NCBI RefSeq assembly: GCF_000271485.2
Contig: NZ_AKVN02000001.1
Coordinates: forward strand, 872,001 to 936,000
DNA: 64,000 bases
Source: Pelosinus fermentans DSM 17108
GTDB taxonomy: Bacteria; Bacillota; Negativicutes; DSM-13327
Direction of reading: 5' to 3'
Positions 8,862-18,961 of this stretch are shown here, in pieces. A program made the translations under genes and the position numbers. Position 1 is the stretch's first letter; each line of letters starts with the position of its first letter. The notes below the pieces were generated by a model that saw only the letters and a list, made by a program, of their open reading frames with translations, had not been told where the DNA came from and did no database searches.

Positions 8862-10133
8862 ATGTTTAAGAAATTATTTTCATCTTCGTTGTTTCGTTCA
8901 ATGGGGGTATATACAACTAGTAATTTTATAAATATGGCCATACCCTTTTTTTTGATGCCTATTATGACCCGTTACATGTCACCAGAAGATTATGGTATTA
9001 CTGCTATGTTTCAGGTTATTACTGGGTTTTTAGCTCCATTTATAGGATTGGGAATGCAAGACGCTATTAATAGGAAATATTTTGATCGTGATAGAATTGA
9101 CTTACCCAAGTATATTGCGAACTGCTTAATGATTGTTGCGATTACTGCTGTTATAGCTTCTTTTACACTTTATTTCTTTTCAAATCAAATAAGTAAAATA
9201 GCATTCTTCCCCCAGGAGTGGTTATGGGGGACTTGGGTCGTTGCAATTGGACAATTCTTGGTTTCTCTAGTTTTGGGACTCTGGCAGGTCCAATTCAAAT
9301 CAATATTATATAGTATATATCAAGTAGTAATGACGCTGGCAAATATGGTATTGTCATTATGGTTTATTGTGGGGCTAGATTTAAAATGGCAAGGACGGCT
9401 TGAAGCACAAATACTTGTAGTAGTGGTATTTGGTCTACTCGGTTTATTCATACTCTATAGGCAGGGATGGATGAATTTTACCTTTGACTATGGTTACGCA
9501 AAAGATGCTCTTAAGTTTGGACTTCCACTTGTTCCCCATGCATTAGGCGGAATTATTATGACAATGACGGATCGGATTTTTATTACAACAATGGTTGGTA
9601 TTACTGATACGGGCCTATATTCTGTGGGAGCTCAAATTGGGATGGTAATAGCCTTGATTGAAGGCGCTTTTGGGACTGCGTGGGGACCTTGGTTATTTGA
9701 ACGTTTGAAGAGAGATGATACAGATAAGACTAAAAGTACTATAGTAAAGATGACGTATTTATATTTTATAGGTTTATTTATTTTAACCATTGGACTATCA
9801 ATGATAGCTCCATGGTTTCTAAGCTTTTTTATAGGCGAAAAGTTCGTAGGTGCAGGAAAATTTGTTTTTTGGATCGCTTTAGGGAATGCGTTTGGTGGCA
9901 TGTTTAGAATTGTAGCGTTGTATATTGTATATGTTGAAAAGACTCATATATTAGCAACGATTACGTTTGTTTCTGCAGGTTTGTACACTATTTCAAATTA
10001 CTTATTTATTTCTTGGCATGGGTCACTTGGTGCGGCGCAATCATTTGCTTTTATTAAGTTTGTTTTTCTAGTACTTACATGGATCCTGAGTAATCGAGTT
10101 TTCCAGATGCCATGGATGATATTGAAAAAGTAG
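8862..10133 (+). CDS. Wzx-type oligosaccharide flippase (MATE/MOP superfamily)
   Basis: A 423-residue integral membrane protein with about twelve hydrophobic segments spread along its length. It starts FRSMGVYTTSNFINMAIPFF and carries PIMTRYMSPEDYG after the first segment, a hallmark of polysaccharide-export flippases. It would flip an undecaprenyl-linked repeat unit across the membrane. It lies among glycosyltransferases on the same strand with an 8 bp gap to the preceding gene. Family call is firm; the exported glycan is unknown. Confidence 0.85.
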   Translation: MFKKLFSSSLFRSMGVYTTSNFINMAIPFFLMPIMTRYMSPEDYGITAMFQVITGFLAPFIGLGMQDAINRKYFDRDRIDLPKYIANCLMIVAITAVIASFTLYFFSNQISKIAFFPQEWLWGTWVVAIGQFLVSLVLGLWQVQFKSILYSIYQVVMTLANMVLSLWFIVGLDLKWQGRLEAQILVVVVFGLLGLFILYRQGWMNFTFDYGYAKDALKFGLPLVPHALGGIIMTMTDRIFITTMVGITDTGLYSVGAQIGMVIALIEGAFGTAWGPWLFERLKRDDTDKTKSTIVKMTYLYFIGLFILTIGLSMIAPWFLSFFIGEKFVGAGKFVFWIALGNAFGGMFRIVALYIVYVEKTHILATITFVSAGLYTISNYLFISWHGSLGAAQSFAFIKFVFLVLTWILSNRVFQMPWMILKK

Positions 10134-10156
10134 TGAGTGGAATGGAGTGAATATTT

Positions 10157-11047
10157 TTGTCACAAATTAGGATGAAGGCTTGCGAAATCTTGAAAAATAT
10201 GGGTATTACTATTTTTTCTATCTTACGAATAATAAAATTTATGCAACCTAAAAGTAAAATGCCGCAGATAGATTCTGGTAATCGTAATCGTGAATGTGTT
10301 GTTATAGGAACTGGGCCGTCATTAATTAATACATTAGCTCAGAATTTAGAGTTTTTTGAGTCAATGCCTAAGCTATGTGTAAATGATATTGTTTTGTCTA
10401 ACTATTTTGAGGACTTGCAGCCTGAGTACTATGCCTTTTTTGATCCTGCTTACTTTGATGAACAGGTATCAGTAAAATTTAAACGAGATCGTGAGTGTAT
10501 AATCAAAAGTCTGATACAGAAAACGAAGTGGTCAATGATCTTGTTTTTACCACGACAGGCACAAAGAAATATAGAATTTAAAGAGATCTCTTTAAAAAAT
10601 TCCAATATTAATGTAGTATTTATTAATAATACTCTTATAGATGGATTTGCAAGCTTTCGCCATTTAATTTATAAATTAAATTTAGGGATGCCAAGAGTTC
10701 AAAATATTCTAGTTGCAGGAATTTTTTTAATGTTAAATTTGGGATACAAGAAAATTTATACTATTGGGGCGGATCATTCATGGCATGAAGATCTTATTTT
10801 GGATAATGACAATAGGGTATATTTAAAGTTAGGACATTGCTATGATGAAAATGAAATAGATTACGTCCCGTTTTTTATGGATGCACAGGAAAAACATACA
10901 TTTAAAATGCATGAAGTGTTTGAAGCATTAACAGCAACTTTTAAGGGGTATTTTTATTTGAAACAATATGCGGATTATCTACAGGCTACTATTATAAATG
11001 CTAGCGATAAAACATATATTGATGCATTTGAAAGGCTGAAATTATAA
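10157..11047 (+). CDS. DUF115/MptE-like protein (possible glycosyltransferase)
   Basis: A 296-residue protein with [13 protein letters not shown] near residue 50, LCVNDIVLS, then [10 protein letters not shown]. This matches the nucleotide-binding layout of DUF115 (6-hydroxymethylpterin pyrophosphokinase-like) proteins, also found in the motility-associated Maf transferases. The TTG start has GGAGTGA 6 nt upstream. [12 protein letters not shown] segment lies near residue 210. Within a glycan locus a sugar-transfer role is plausible. The larger Maf-like protein at 59268 shares the GPSL-type loop. Confidence 0.6.
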   Translation: MSQIRMKACEILKNMGITIFSILRIIKFMQPKSKMPQIDSGNRNRECVVIGTGPSLINTLAQNLEFFESMPKLCVNDIVLSNYFEDLQPEYYAFFDPAYFDEQVSVKFKRDRECIIKSLIQKTKWSMILFLPRQAQRNIEFKEISLKNSNINVVFINNTLIDGFASFRHLIYKLNLGMPRVQNILVAGIFLMLNLGYKKIYTIGADHSWHEDLILDNDNRVYLKLGHCYDENEIDYVPFFMDAQEKHTFKMHEVFEALTATFKGYFYLKQYADYLQATIINASDKTYIDAFERLKL

Positions 11048-11048
11048 A

Positions 11049-11717
11049 ATGATAAAAACGATTTTTAAAAATCCTTTTACTAGATGGCTTAAGTGGCTAA
11101 TGCACTATTTCCACGTTAGACGTAAATTTCCAACTGCGAAATTATATTATAAGGCTTTTGCTAGACAGTCGCAGTTAGGAGAATATGTGACTATTTATGA
11201 GAAATCTAATGTACATCAGTGTGAGATTGGTGATTACACCTATATAGCAGGTCAGAGCACATTATTAAACACACGTGTAGGCAAATTTTGCTCAATTGGT
11301 CCTGGTGTACGGTGCGGATTGGGAAGACATCCAGTAAATTTTGTTTCTACACATCCTATTTTCTTTTCTATATTTAAGCAAGCTCAAATTACTTTCGCTG
11401 ATAAAGCATACTTTAAAGAACTTTTACCAATAGAAATGGGGAATGATGTATGGATTGGTGCTAATGCTGTTATTTTGGATGGCGTAAATATTGGAGATGG
11501 AGCTATTATTGCAGCAGGAGCTGTTGTTAATAAAGATATTCCGGCATATGCCGTCGTTGGTGGTGTACCGGCTAAGACTATTAAGTATAGATTTAGCCAG
11601 AAAGAGATTAAATATTTAATGGAATTTAAGTGGTGGAATAAAGAGAATAGTTGGATTAAAGATAATTGGAAATCATTCCATGATATAGAGTTGTTTTCCA
11701 GAAATAATTCATATTAA
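11049..11717 (+). CDS. Hexapeptide-repeat O-acyltransferase (CatB/Wbb family)
   Basis: A 222-residue left-handed beta-helix acyltransferase. Hexapeptide turns run from residue 50 onward ([19 protein letters not shown]). It has the [14 protein letters not shown] segment with the catalytic histidine region, then [20 protein letters not shown] and [12 protein letters not shown]. It probably O-acetylates a sugar of the surface glycan. The gene begins 1 bp after the preceding stop. Confidence 0.8.
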   Translation: MIKTIFKNPFTRWLKWLMHYFHVRRKFPTAKLYYKAFARQSQLGEYVTIYEKSNVHQCEIGDYTYIAGQSTLLNTRVGKFCSIGPGVRCGLGRHPVNFVSTHPIFFSIFKQAQITFADKAYFKELLPIEMGNDVWIGANAVILDGVNIGDGAIIAAGAVVNKDIPAYAVVGGVPAKTIKYRFSQKEIKYLMEFKWWNKENSWIKDNWKSFHDIELFSRNNSY

Positions 11718-11741
11718 ATATATTTGGAGGAAGTTATAGTG

Positions 11742-12827
11742 ATGAAACGTGCCTTAATTACAGGAGTTACTGGTCAAGATGGAGCCTATTTGTCAGAATT
11801 TTTACTAGAGAAGGGATATGAGGTTCATGGTATTAAACGGCGTTCTTCGATGTTTAACACCGACCGTATAGATCACTTGTATAAAGACCAACATGAAAAT
11901 AATGTTAGATTGTTTCTTCATTATGGAGATATGACGGATTCAACAAATTTGATTCGCATTATACAGCAAGTGCAGCCTGATGAAATATATAATTTAGCGG
12001 CACAGAGTCATGTCCAGGTTTCTTTTGAAACACCAGAATATACAGCGAATTCTGATGCCTTAGGAACGCTTAGAATCTTGGAAGCCATCCGTATTCTTGG
12101 TCTTGAGAGAAAAACAAAGTTTTATCAGGCATCAACAAGTGAATTGTACGGTCTAGTACAAGAAACGCCGCAGAAGGAAACGACACCGTTTTATCCTCGT
12201 AGTCCATATGCGGCGGCTAAAATATATGGCTATTGGATTACCGTCAATTATCGTGAAGCGTATGGTATGTTTGCTTGTAATGGGATATTATTCAATCATG
12301 AATCACCTTTGCGTGGTGAAACCTTTGTCACGAGGAAAATTACTCGTGCAGTAGCTAGAATTAAAATTGGCCTACAAGATAATTTATATCTTGGCAATCT
12401 TGATGCCAAGCGTGACTGGGGCTATGCCAAAGATTATGTGGAGGCAATGTGGCTGATGCTGCAGCAAGATAAGCCAGAAGACTTTGTTGTTGCGACTGGT
12501 CAGACGCAAAAAGTGCGTGACTTTGTTGAACTGGCTTTTCGTGAAGTGGGTATTGAAGTTGTATGGCAGGGGAATGGCGTAGAGGAAAAGGGGTTGGATA
12601 AGGCAACTGGTAAGGTATTGGTTGAAGTGGATTCTCGCTATTTCCGCCCAACAGAAGTTGAATTACTTCTTGGGGATCCGACTAAGGCCAAAGAAAAGCT
12701 TGGATGGCAGGCTAAGACAACGTTAGCGGAATTAGTTTCTATGATGGTTCAGGAAGACTTAAAATCAGCAACGCGTGATGTATTATGTGAAAAAAATGGT
12801 TTTGAAGTACGTCAGTATAATGAATAA
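11742..12827 (+). CDS. gmd: GDP-mannose 4,6-dehydratase
   Basis: A 361-residue extended SDR that converts GDP-mannose to GDP-4-keto-6-deoxymannose. The NAD(P) loop is [15 protein letters not shown]; the conserved [15 protein letters not shown] loop, the STSELYG motif and YAAAK catalytic Tyr/Lys follow. An upstream in-frame TTG (11724) overlaps the SD GGAGG at 11726-11730, so ATG 11742 is chosen. With fcl directly after it and manC at 21.4 kb, the path to GDP-fucose or a related 6-deoxyhexose is complete in the locus. Confidence 0.95.
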   Translation: MKRALITGVTGQDGAYLSEFLLEKGYEVHGIKRRSSMFNTDRIDHLYKDQHENNVRLFLHYGDMTDSTNLIRIIQQVQPDEIYNLAAQSHVQVSFETPEYTANSDALGTLRILEAIRILGLERKTKFYQASTSELYGLVQETPQKETTPFYPRSPYAAAKIYGYWITVNYREAYGMFACNGILFNHESPLRGETFVTRKITRAVARIKIGLQDNLYLGNLDAKRDWGYAKDYVEAMWLMLQQDKPEDFVVATGQTQKVRDFVELAFREVGIEVVWQGNGVEEKGLDKATGKVLVEVDSRYFRPTEVELLLGDPTKAKEKLGWQAKTTLAELVSMMVQEDLKSATRDVLCEKNGFEVRQYNE

Positions 12828-12837
12828 GGTGAGATAT

Positions 12838-13776
12838 ATGGAGAAAAATGCAAGAGTCTATGTTGCCGGTCATCGTGGATTGGTTGGTTCAGCACTTATT
12901 AGGACCTTGGAAAAAGAAGGATATACCAATATACTTTCGGCAACTCATTGCGAACTTGATTTAATAAACCAACAAGCCGTAGCTGATTTTTTTGCTAAAG
13001 AACAGCCGGAATATGTATTTTTAGCAGCGGCCAAGGTAGGTGGAATTTTAGCTAATTCTAATTATCCAGCTGATTTTATCTATGAAAATCTAATGATGGA
13101 AACTAATATTATTCATCACTCTTGGAAAGCGGGTGCCAAGAAATTATTATTTCTTGGTAGTTCGTGTATTTATCCGCAAATGGCTGAACAGCCAATTAAA
13201 GAGGAATCTCTATTGACGGGACCACTTGAACCTACTAATGATGCATACGCACTGGCTAAAATTGCTGGGATTAAAATGTGTCAATCCTATAACAAGCAAT
13301 ATGGAACTAAATATATATCAGTAATGCCAACCAATTTGTATGGTCCCAATGATAATTTTGACTTAGCAACATCACATGTATTACCAGCCCTAATTCGCAA
13401 AGTTCATGAAGCTAAGGTTAATGGTGATCAAGCTGTAACAGTTTGGGGTACCGGACGAGCAGTTCGTGAATTTTTATATGTTGACGATTTAGCAGATGCT
13501 TGTTTATTTTTAATGGAGAATTATGACGATAGTAAAATTGTTAACATCGGTACAGGTGTAGGAATTTCAATCAAGAGTCTTGCGGAAAACATACGTGATA
13601 TTACAGGTTACCGTGGAAAGATAATTTTTGATAGATCTAAGCCAGACGGGACACCAGTAAAAATTAATGATGTTTCCTTTTTAGATAGCCTTGGATGGTC
13701 AGCTAAAGTTGACTTAAATGAAGGATTGAAAAAAGTATATTCCTGGTACAGGGAGAATGAGCTGCATAAGAAATAA
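12838..13776 (+). CDS. fcl: GDP-L-fucose synthase
   Basis: A 312-residue epimerase/reductase that turns GDP-4-keto-6-deoxymannose into GDP-L-fucose. VAGHRGLVGSAL is the cofactor loop, LFLGSSCIYP carries the catalytic Ser/Cys, and YALAK the Tyr/Lys; an SHVLPALIRK segment follows. The start at ATG 12838 is set by AAGGTGAG (12825-12832) and gives the usual family length. A longer frame would run into gmd. It lies 10 bp after gmd, so the two are co-transcribed. Confidence 0.95.
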   Translation: MEKNARVYVAGHRGLVGSALIRTLEKEGYTNILSATHCELDLINQQAVADFFAKEQPEYVFLAAAKVGGILANSNYPADFIYENLMMETNIIHHSWKAGAKKLLFLGSSCIYPQMAEQPIKEESLLTGPLEPTNDAYALAKIAGIKMCQSYNKQYGTKYISVMPTNLYGPNDNFDLATSHVLPALIRKVHEAKVNGDQAVTVWGTGRAVREFLYVDDLADACLFLMENYDDSKIVNIGTGVGISIKSLAENIRDITGYRGKIIFDRSKPDGTPVKINDVSFLDSLGWSAKVDLNEGLKKVYSWYRENELHKK

Positions 13777-13854
13777 ATTTTACATCGTTTTTATTATGGA
13801 ATTATGGGATAGATATCATTATGCTATTAAGAAAGTAGCCTTATGGGGGGAAGT

Positions 13855-14595
13855 ATGGACAAGCCTCTTATTACTATTATAACGGTTACATATAATGCTG
13901 AAGAAACGCTAGAAAGATGTATTCAAAGTGTTTTAATGCAAACATATGAAAATGTTGAATTTATTATTATTGATGGGTTATCAACGGATGGAACTGTGAA
14001 AGTTATTGAGGAATACAAAGATGGTATATCTTATTGGGTAAGTGAGCGCGATACAGGGATATACAATGCAATGAATAAAGGAATAATAAAAGCTCATGGT
14101 GATATTATATATTTTTTAGGCGCAGATGATTATTTGCAAGATAAAAGTGTAATTGAGACAGTCATGATGCAATTTATTAATAACAGCATTATTGATGTTG
14201 TCTTTGGAAGAGTTATCCTCATAAAGGAGGGCGATAAGAATTCTAAGATAGCTGGGAAGATGTTAACTATTAATGATCTGAGAAAAGGGCGAATGGCTCC
14301 ACACCAGGGAATGTTTATTAAAGCTATGCTATTAAAATCTCTAATGTTTAACGAGGAATATAAAATTTCCTCCGACTTCGAGCTGATTATAAAATGTTTT
14401 ATAAACAATTATAAAGTAATATTTATTGATAGTGTGATAACTTGTTACAGTCTTGATGGCTTGAGTGGTAACAATTTATATAAAATGCTAACAGAACAGC
14501 AAAAAATCATAAGGGAACACTTCGGAGTAGCTGATTCACTATATTTCATATGTAAATCAGCATATATTCTAATGCGGCATTGGGTAAAGAAATGA
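13855..14595 (+). CDS. Family-2 glycosyltransferase
   Basis: A GT-A fold transferase of 246 residues: PLITIITVTYNAEETLERC at the N-terminus, FIIIDGLSTDGT, a SERDTGIYNAMNKG donor-binding segment and the GADDYL metal-binding aspartates. An ATG at 13843 is also in frame but the G-rich SD (13845-13850) lies inside it, so ATG 13855 is preferred. The SERDTGIYDAMNKG type is common in colanic-acid and capsule clusters. Specificity is unknown. Confidence 0.85.
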   Translation: MDKPLITIITVTYNAEETLERCIQSVLMQTYENVEFIIIDGLSTDGTVKVIEEYKDGISYWVSERDTGIYNAMNKGIIKAHGDIIYFLGADDYLQDKSVIETVMMQFINNSIIDVVFGRVILIKEGDKNSKIAGKMLTINDLRKGRMAPHQGMFIKAMLLKSLMFNEEYKISSDFELIIKCFINNYKVIFIDSVITCYSLDGLSGNNLYKMLTEQQKIIREHFGVADSLYFICKSAYILMRHWVKK

Positions 14596-14672
14596 TAGAA
14601 TAATTATCATTTGAACAGCTTATTCACGTTAAGATAATGAAGCGTGGAGGCGTGAGGAGGCATGTTTTATAA

Positions 14673-15539
14673 ATGAGTTCTTCAGAAAGTTGTACAGGGT
14701 GTTTGGACAAGCCGCTTATTTCCTTAATTGTTGCTACGTTGGATCGCTGTAGCGATGTAGATCGGTTATTAGATTCGTTAACTAGGCAGGTTTTTAAAGA
14801 ATTCGAAGTTATATTAATCGATCAGAGCAAAGATACAAATACGCAAAAGGTTGTAGAGAAATATGGTCAATTACTAAACATTAGGTATGTTAGGATTGCA
14901 GAGGCTGGTACGTCGAATGCAAGAAATATTGGAATAGGTTTTGCACAAGGGGATATTAAAGCTTTTCCTGATGATGATTGTCTTTATTATCCTGAGACCT
15001 TAACTAATGTTAACTATTTATTTAATAAACATAAAAATGCAGATATAATAGTAGGTAAAGTCTGCGATATAGATGGAAATAATTTACTTCGAAAATGGCC
15101 TAAGACGTCTAGGAAGATGACAAGATTTAATTTTTACTTTATGTTTTCAGCAGTAAGTTTGTTTTCTAGAAGCAGTGGGCGGTTCGATGTAGAATTTGGT
15201 CCTGGCTCTATCTACGGGGCAGCTGAAGACGCTGATTATCTATATAAAGAAATAAAGAATGGTTTATGTCTTTATTCACCCGAAATAAAGGTCTATCATG
15301 CAGAGGAAAAGACTGATAGAATGCCAATAGGTAAGGTTAAAAACTATAGTATGGGCCTTGGAGCGTTTTGTAAAAAGAATTTAGAGTTTCCTATAGTAAT
15401 CTTATTTATGTTAAGCTTGCTTTATATTACGTTTTGTTTACTACTCGCAATGCTTAATAAAAGAGAGAATGAATATAACTTATTTAAAATGGGATTGACT
15501 ATGCGTATCAAAGGTTTTTTATCTTACAAAAGAGGTTAG
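14673..15539 (+). CDS. Family-2 glycosyltransferase with C-terminal membrane segment
   Basis: A 288-residue transferase with PLISLIVATLDRCSDVDRLL, an EVILIDQSKD loop and FPDDDCLY (DDD metal-binding cluster near residue 105). The acceptor region holds GAAEDADYLY. A hydrophobic stretch near residues 240-262 (FPIVILFMLSLLYITFCLLL) would anchor it to the membrane. It is preceded by a 77 bp gap and followed by a region holding a decayed gene. Confidence 0.8.
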   Translation: MSSSESCTGCLDKPLISLIVATLDRCSDVDRLLDSLTRQVFKEFEVILIDQSKDTNTQKVVEKYGQLLNIRYVRIAEAGTSNARNIGIGFAQGDIKAFPDDDCLYYPETLTNVNYLFNKHKNADIIVGKVCDIDGNNLLRKWPKTSRKMTRFNFYFMFSAVSLFSRSSGRFDVEFGPGSIYGAAEDADYLYKEIKNGLCLYSPEIKVYHAEEKTDRMPIGKVKNYSMGLGAFCKKNLEFPIVILFMLSLLYITFCLLLAMLNKRENEYNLFKMGLTMRIKGFLSYKRG

Positions 15540-16109
15540 TTTTGGCCCTTTTTGTAGGGGTAATGGATATTATTACCATACTATCGAAATACAGGATTTT
15601 TATAATATACATAGTTTTTAGGTTTTACTAATCAACAAATGAGATAAATAAAAGTTTAAAATATTAAAGCGGATTTGAAAAGCATTATCAAATTGCTGGA
15701 CAGAAAGGACGCAAGGTAGGTATTTTTGAAATCATAAAAGAATTCACCAATCCTTAGTCTTGCCAGTGATACTTTTTCGTAATTCTCATTTTTTATATAC
15801 ATACAAATTAGTTTGGTTAGCCAGCATTATTTCTTTATTGAACTTTATAAGCGACCGGTTGTTGGCAACAATGAATAATTTGATCGGGTTACCAAATTGC
15901 TTGATGACATTAAAATCGGGATAACGTAACAATAGGTGCTAATTGTGTTGTTACAAAAAATGTTTCTGATAATATGATTATGGGTGGCATTCCTGCAGCC
16001 GTGATCGGCGTGCGTAGCATACAGAAGTAGTATTTAAAGGATTTAGAAGCCATCATATCCTGCTTTTCAAAAAGACATCAGGCTTTTCAGATAAAAGAGG
16101 GGTAAAGAA
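15540..16109 (+). other. 570 bp gap between glycosyltransferase genes, AT-rich
   Basis: No intact reading frame. The right part (from about 15852) is the decayed acetyltransferase annotated separately. The left 300 bp is very AT-rich and shows no recognisable gene; it may hold older debris of the same gene. It interrupts an otherwise tightly packed locus. Confidence 0.6.
15852..16030 (+). pseudogene. Remnant of a serine-acetyltransferase-like hexapeptide protein
   Basis: Two neighbouring frames encode pieces of one left-handed beta-helix protein. TKLLDDIKIG (15891-15920) is followed, after loss of one base in what should be a GAT codon near 15921, by NVTIGANCVVTKNVSDN and MIMGGIPAAVIGVRSIQK up to TAG at 16028-16030. 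RPVVGNN (from 15852) lies upstream in yet another register. The order matches the C-terminal half of CysE/WbbJ-type O-acetyltransferases. At least two frameshifts and a missing N-terminus show that it is dead. Confidence 0.75.
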
Positions 16110-16889
16110 ATGATAGAATTATTAATTAGTATTGTTACTTATAATAATGCAAAGATAATAAAAAAAACTATTGAATCAATCATAAGCCAAACAATGGGTA
16201 TCTCATATAAAATTATTATTTTTGACAATAACTCAACTGATGAAACGTTAAAAGTAATTCAGTCCATTCAGTCGTCAGATATTTCAATCATAGCAAGTAA
16301 GGTAAACCATGGTTTTGGATACGGTCATAACCAAGTTATTAATGCTTACGAAGCAAAATATTATTTAATTTATAATCCAGATCTTAGAGTTAAGGATAAT
16401 ATTTTAAAAGAACTCTATGAATATATGGAAAGTCATCATGATATTGGTATGATAACACCAAAAGTAACTTATGATACGGGAGAAATTCAATATTTGTGCA
16501 AACAGCACCCTACAGTATTTGATTTATTCGTGCGCCGCTTTTTACCAAAGTCAATTCAAAAGTCGTTGAAGAGCAGGGAAGATTGGTTCCAAATGAAGTA
16601 TACGGGATATGATAAAGAGTTTATCATACCCTATGCAACAGGTTGTTTTATGTTTTATCGGAGCTCTATTTTAAAGCAAATTCAAGGATTTGATGAAAAA
16701 TTTTTCCTTCATATGGAGGATGCAGATATATCCCGCAGAACTAATGAGATTTCTAAATGTATTTTTTATCCTTATAATTCAGTGGAACATCTTTGGGCAA
16801 GAGGATCTCATAAATCATTTAAGCAAACAATTATAACAATAAAATCAGCCTGGTATTATTTTAATAAATGGGGTTGGAAATTCTACTAG
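16110..16889 (+). CDS. Family-2 glycosyltransferase, rhamnosyltransferase-like
   Basis: A 259-residue GT2: LLISIVTYNNAKIIKKTIES, IIFDNNSTDET, NHGFGYGHN, and YNPDLRV in place of a DxD, the pattern of WbbL-type rhamnosyltransferases. ATGCFMFYR and FDEKFFLHMEDADISRR form the acceptor and catalytic-base region. With a full dTDP-rhamnose set 1 kb downstream, rhamnose transfer is a reasonable inference. Its 3' end lies 11 bp before the next start. Confidence 0.8.
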   Translation: MIELLISIVTYNNAKIIKKTIESIISQTMGISYKIIIFDNNSTDETLKVIQSIQSSDISIIASKVNHGFGYGHNQVINAYEAKYYLIYNPDLRVKDNILKELYEYMESHHDIGMITPKVTYDTGEIQYLCKQHPTVFDLFVRRFLPKSIQKSLKSREDWFQMKYTGYDKEFIIPYATGCFMFYRSSILKQIQGFDEKFFLHMEDADISRRTNEISKCIFYPYNSVEHLWARGSHKSFKQTIITIKSAWYYFNKWGWKFY

Positions 16890-16900
16890 AGGGTGAAAGT

Positions 16901-17782
16901 ATGATACTAATTACGGGTATAGCAGGGTTGACAGGACGATTCTTATACCAAAAAATACAAGATCAAAAGCCAGACAGAAGAGTAAAATATTTTGTTCGTC
17001 CTACATCGGATATCTCATTTATGTTGGATGAAGATAAAAAGAATAATGTAATTTATGGAGATGGCAATAATATTAAAGATATCACAGATGCACTTCTAAA
17101 TGTAGATTTAGTTATACATTTGGCGACAATACATTTGTCAGAGATTATAACACAAGCTTGTGTATTTAAGGGAATAAAACGTGTAATATTTATAAATACA
17201 ACAGGTATGTATAGTCACTATAAGTCATATGCTGCCCTATATACTGAATTAGAAAAAAAAATTAAAGAGAGTAATTTAATTTATACAATCATACGTCCAA
17301 CGATGATTTATGGTAATCATCAAGATGTAAATATACACAAGTTAATTAAAATGATAAACAAAGTGGCGATTTTCCCTGTTATAGGAAAAGGGGATGGGCT
17401 AATGCATCCTATTTATGCGCAAGATCTGGCTAACGTTATTATTAGTGCAATGACTAATGAAGAAAAAACTAGAATGCAAGAATATAATGTTGCAGGGAAG
17501 GCGCCCCTCACTTATTTATCTCTTTTGGCAGAGATAGCGAAAGCTTTAGGGAAGAAAAGATACTTTTTACATATACCTTATGGACTGGCTCTTCTTATTG
17601 GTAAGATTGCAGATTGTATTCCTAATGGTATTATTGACTATGAAAAGGTGCAGCGTTTGAAAGAGGATAAGAGTTTTGACTATTCCAAAGCAGCTTATGA
17701 TTTGGGATTTAGCCCAAGATCGTTTGAAGAAGGTGTCAAATTAGAAGTACAGGCATTAAGAGATGTTGGAATTATAAAATAA
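16901..17782 (+). CDS. NAD-dependent epimerase/dehydratase (extended or atypical SDR)
   Basis: A 293-residue Rossmann protein with ITGIAGLTGRFL as cofactor loop, VDLVIHLATIHLSE, then IRPTMIYGNHQDVNIHKLI and the substrate loop HPIYAQDLANVI. A clear YxxxK pair is not seen; YTELEKK occupies that place, so it may be an atypical member. The start at ATG 16901 follows GAGGGTGAAAG; the longer frame overlaps the upstream gene. It could make or reduce the sugar used by the neighbouring transferase. Confidence 0.75.
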   Translation: MILITGIAGLTGRFLYQKIQDQKPDRRVKYFVRPTSDISFMLDEDKKNNVIYGDGNNIKDITDALLNVDLVIHLATIHLSEIITQACVFKGIKRVIFINTTGMYSHYKSYAALYTELEKKIKESNLIYTIIRPTMIYGNHQDVNIHKLIKMINKVAIFPVIGKGDGLMHPIYAQDLANVIISAMTNEEKTRMQEYNVAGKAPLTYLSLLAEIAKALGKKRYFLHIPYGLALLIGKIADCIPNGIIDYEKVQRLKEDKSFDYSKAAYDLGFSPRSFEEGVKLEVQALRDVGIIK

Positions 17783-17856
17783 TAAGAAGTGTTTGCTGTG
17801 ATAAATGATAAAAAAACAGAAATAATTTATACGATGAAGTAGGAGAGTGTTCTAAA

Positions 17857-18915
17857 ATGCCTACAATACTAGTTACTGGTGGGGCTGGCTTTATTGGCAG
17901 TAACTTTATCCACATTGCATTAAAAAATATGGATGTAAATATTATTAACCTAGACAAGCTTACCTATGCGGGAAATTTAGATTCATTACGTGATGTAGAA
18001 AATGATCCAAGATACACATTTCTTCATGGGGATATTTGTGACAGGGAAATGGTTGAAAGGATCTTTGAAGAATATCAACCTGATGCAGTTGTACATTTTG
18101 CTGCAGAATCCCATGTGGATCGTTCTATCGATGGTCCCGCGGCTTTTATTGAGACGAATGTGAATGGAACGTTTGCACTCTTAGAGGCGGCAAGAAAGTA
18201 TTTCCGTAGCTTAGAAGGTGATGCTAGAAACGCCTTTAGGTTTTTGCATGTTTCCACAGATGAGGTATACGGATCACTTGGTGAGACAGGGTACTTTACG
18301 GAGGAAACTCCCTATGCTCCGAATTCTCCTTATTCAGCCTCTAAGGCCTCTTCTGATCATTTGGCACGGTCTTATTACCATACCTACGGACTACCGGTAT
18401 TGATTACTAACTGTTCGAATAATTATGGTCCTCACCATTTCCCAGAAAAGTTAATTCCTTTAATGATTTTAAATGCATTAGAAGGTAAGTCTTTGCCAGT
18501 GTATGGCACAGGGCAGAATGTACGAGATTGGCTCTATGTAGAAGATCACTGTCGAGCAATCATAACTGTGTTAACAAAAGGTATGCCTGGTGAAAAATAC
18601 AATATTGGTGGACACAATGAAAAAACCAACATGAGTATTGTACATACTTTATGTGATATTTTGGATGACAAAAGTCCCAGTAATGATGGGAAGTCATATC
18701 GTGAGAAAATTACCTTTGTCAAAGATCGTCCGGGACATGATATGCGCTATGCAATTGATGCGTCTAAAATTCAGCGAGAGCTAGGATGGGTGCCAGTAGA
18801 AACTTTTGAAACTGGGATTATTAAGACTGTTGATTGGTATTTGCAAAATGGTGATTGGTGCAAGCGGGTAACGGATGGTAGTTATCAACGTGAACGCTTG
18901 GGGAATGGGAAGTAA
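17857..18915 (+). CDS. rfbB: dTDP-glucose 4,6-dehydratase
   Basis: A 352-residue enzyme, second step of dTDP-L-rhamnose synthesis. [11 protein letters not shown] is the NAD loop, [10 protein letters not shown] the conserved stretch after it, STDEVYGSL the active-site motif and YSASK the Tyr/Lys. The SD is AGGAGAG. It is the first gene of an rfbB-A-C-D set, all on the same strand. Confidence 0.96.
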   Translation: MPTILVTGGAGFIGSNFIHIALKNMDVNIINLDKLTYAGNLDSLRDVENDPRYTFLHGDICDREMVERIFEEYQPDAVVHFAAESHVDRSIDGPAAFIETNVNGTFALLEAARKYFRSLEGDARNAFRFLHVSTDEVYGSLGETGYFTEETPYAPNSPYSASKASSDHLARSYYHTYGLPVLITNCSNNYGPHHFPEKLIPLMILNALEGKSLPVYGTGQNVRDWLYVEDHCRAIITVLTKGMPGEKYNIGGHNEKTNMSIVHTLCDILDDKSPSNDGKSYREKITFVKDRPGHDMRYAIDASKIQRELGWVPVETFETGIIKTVDWYLQNGDWCKRVTDGSYQRERLGNGK

Positions 18916-18961
18916 AAGATTGCTTCGTAACGACAGCATAAAGATTGGGGGAAACGTAGGG

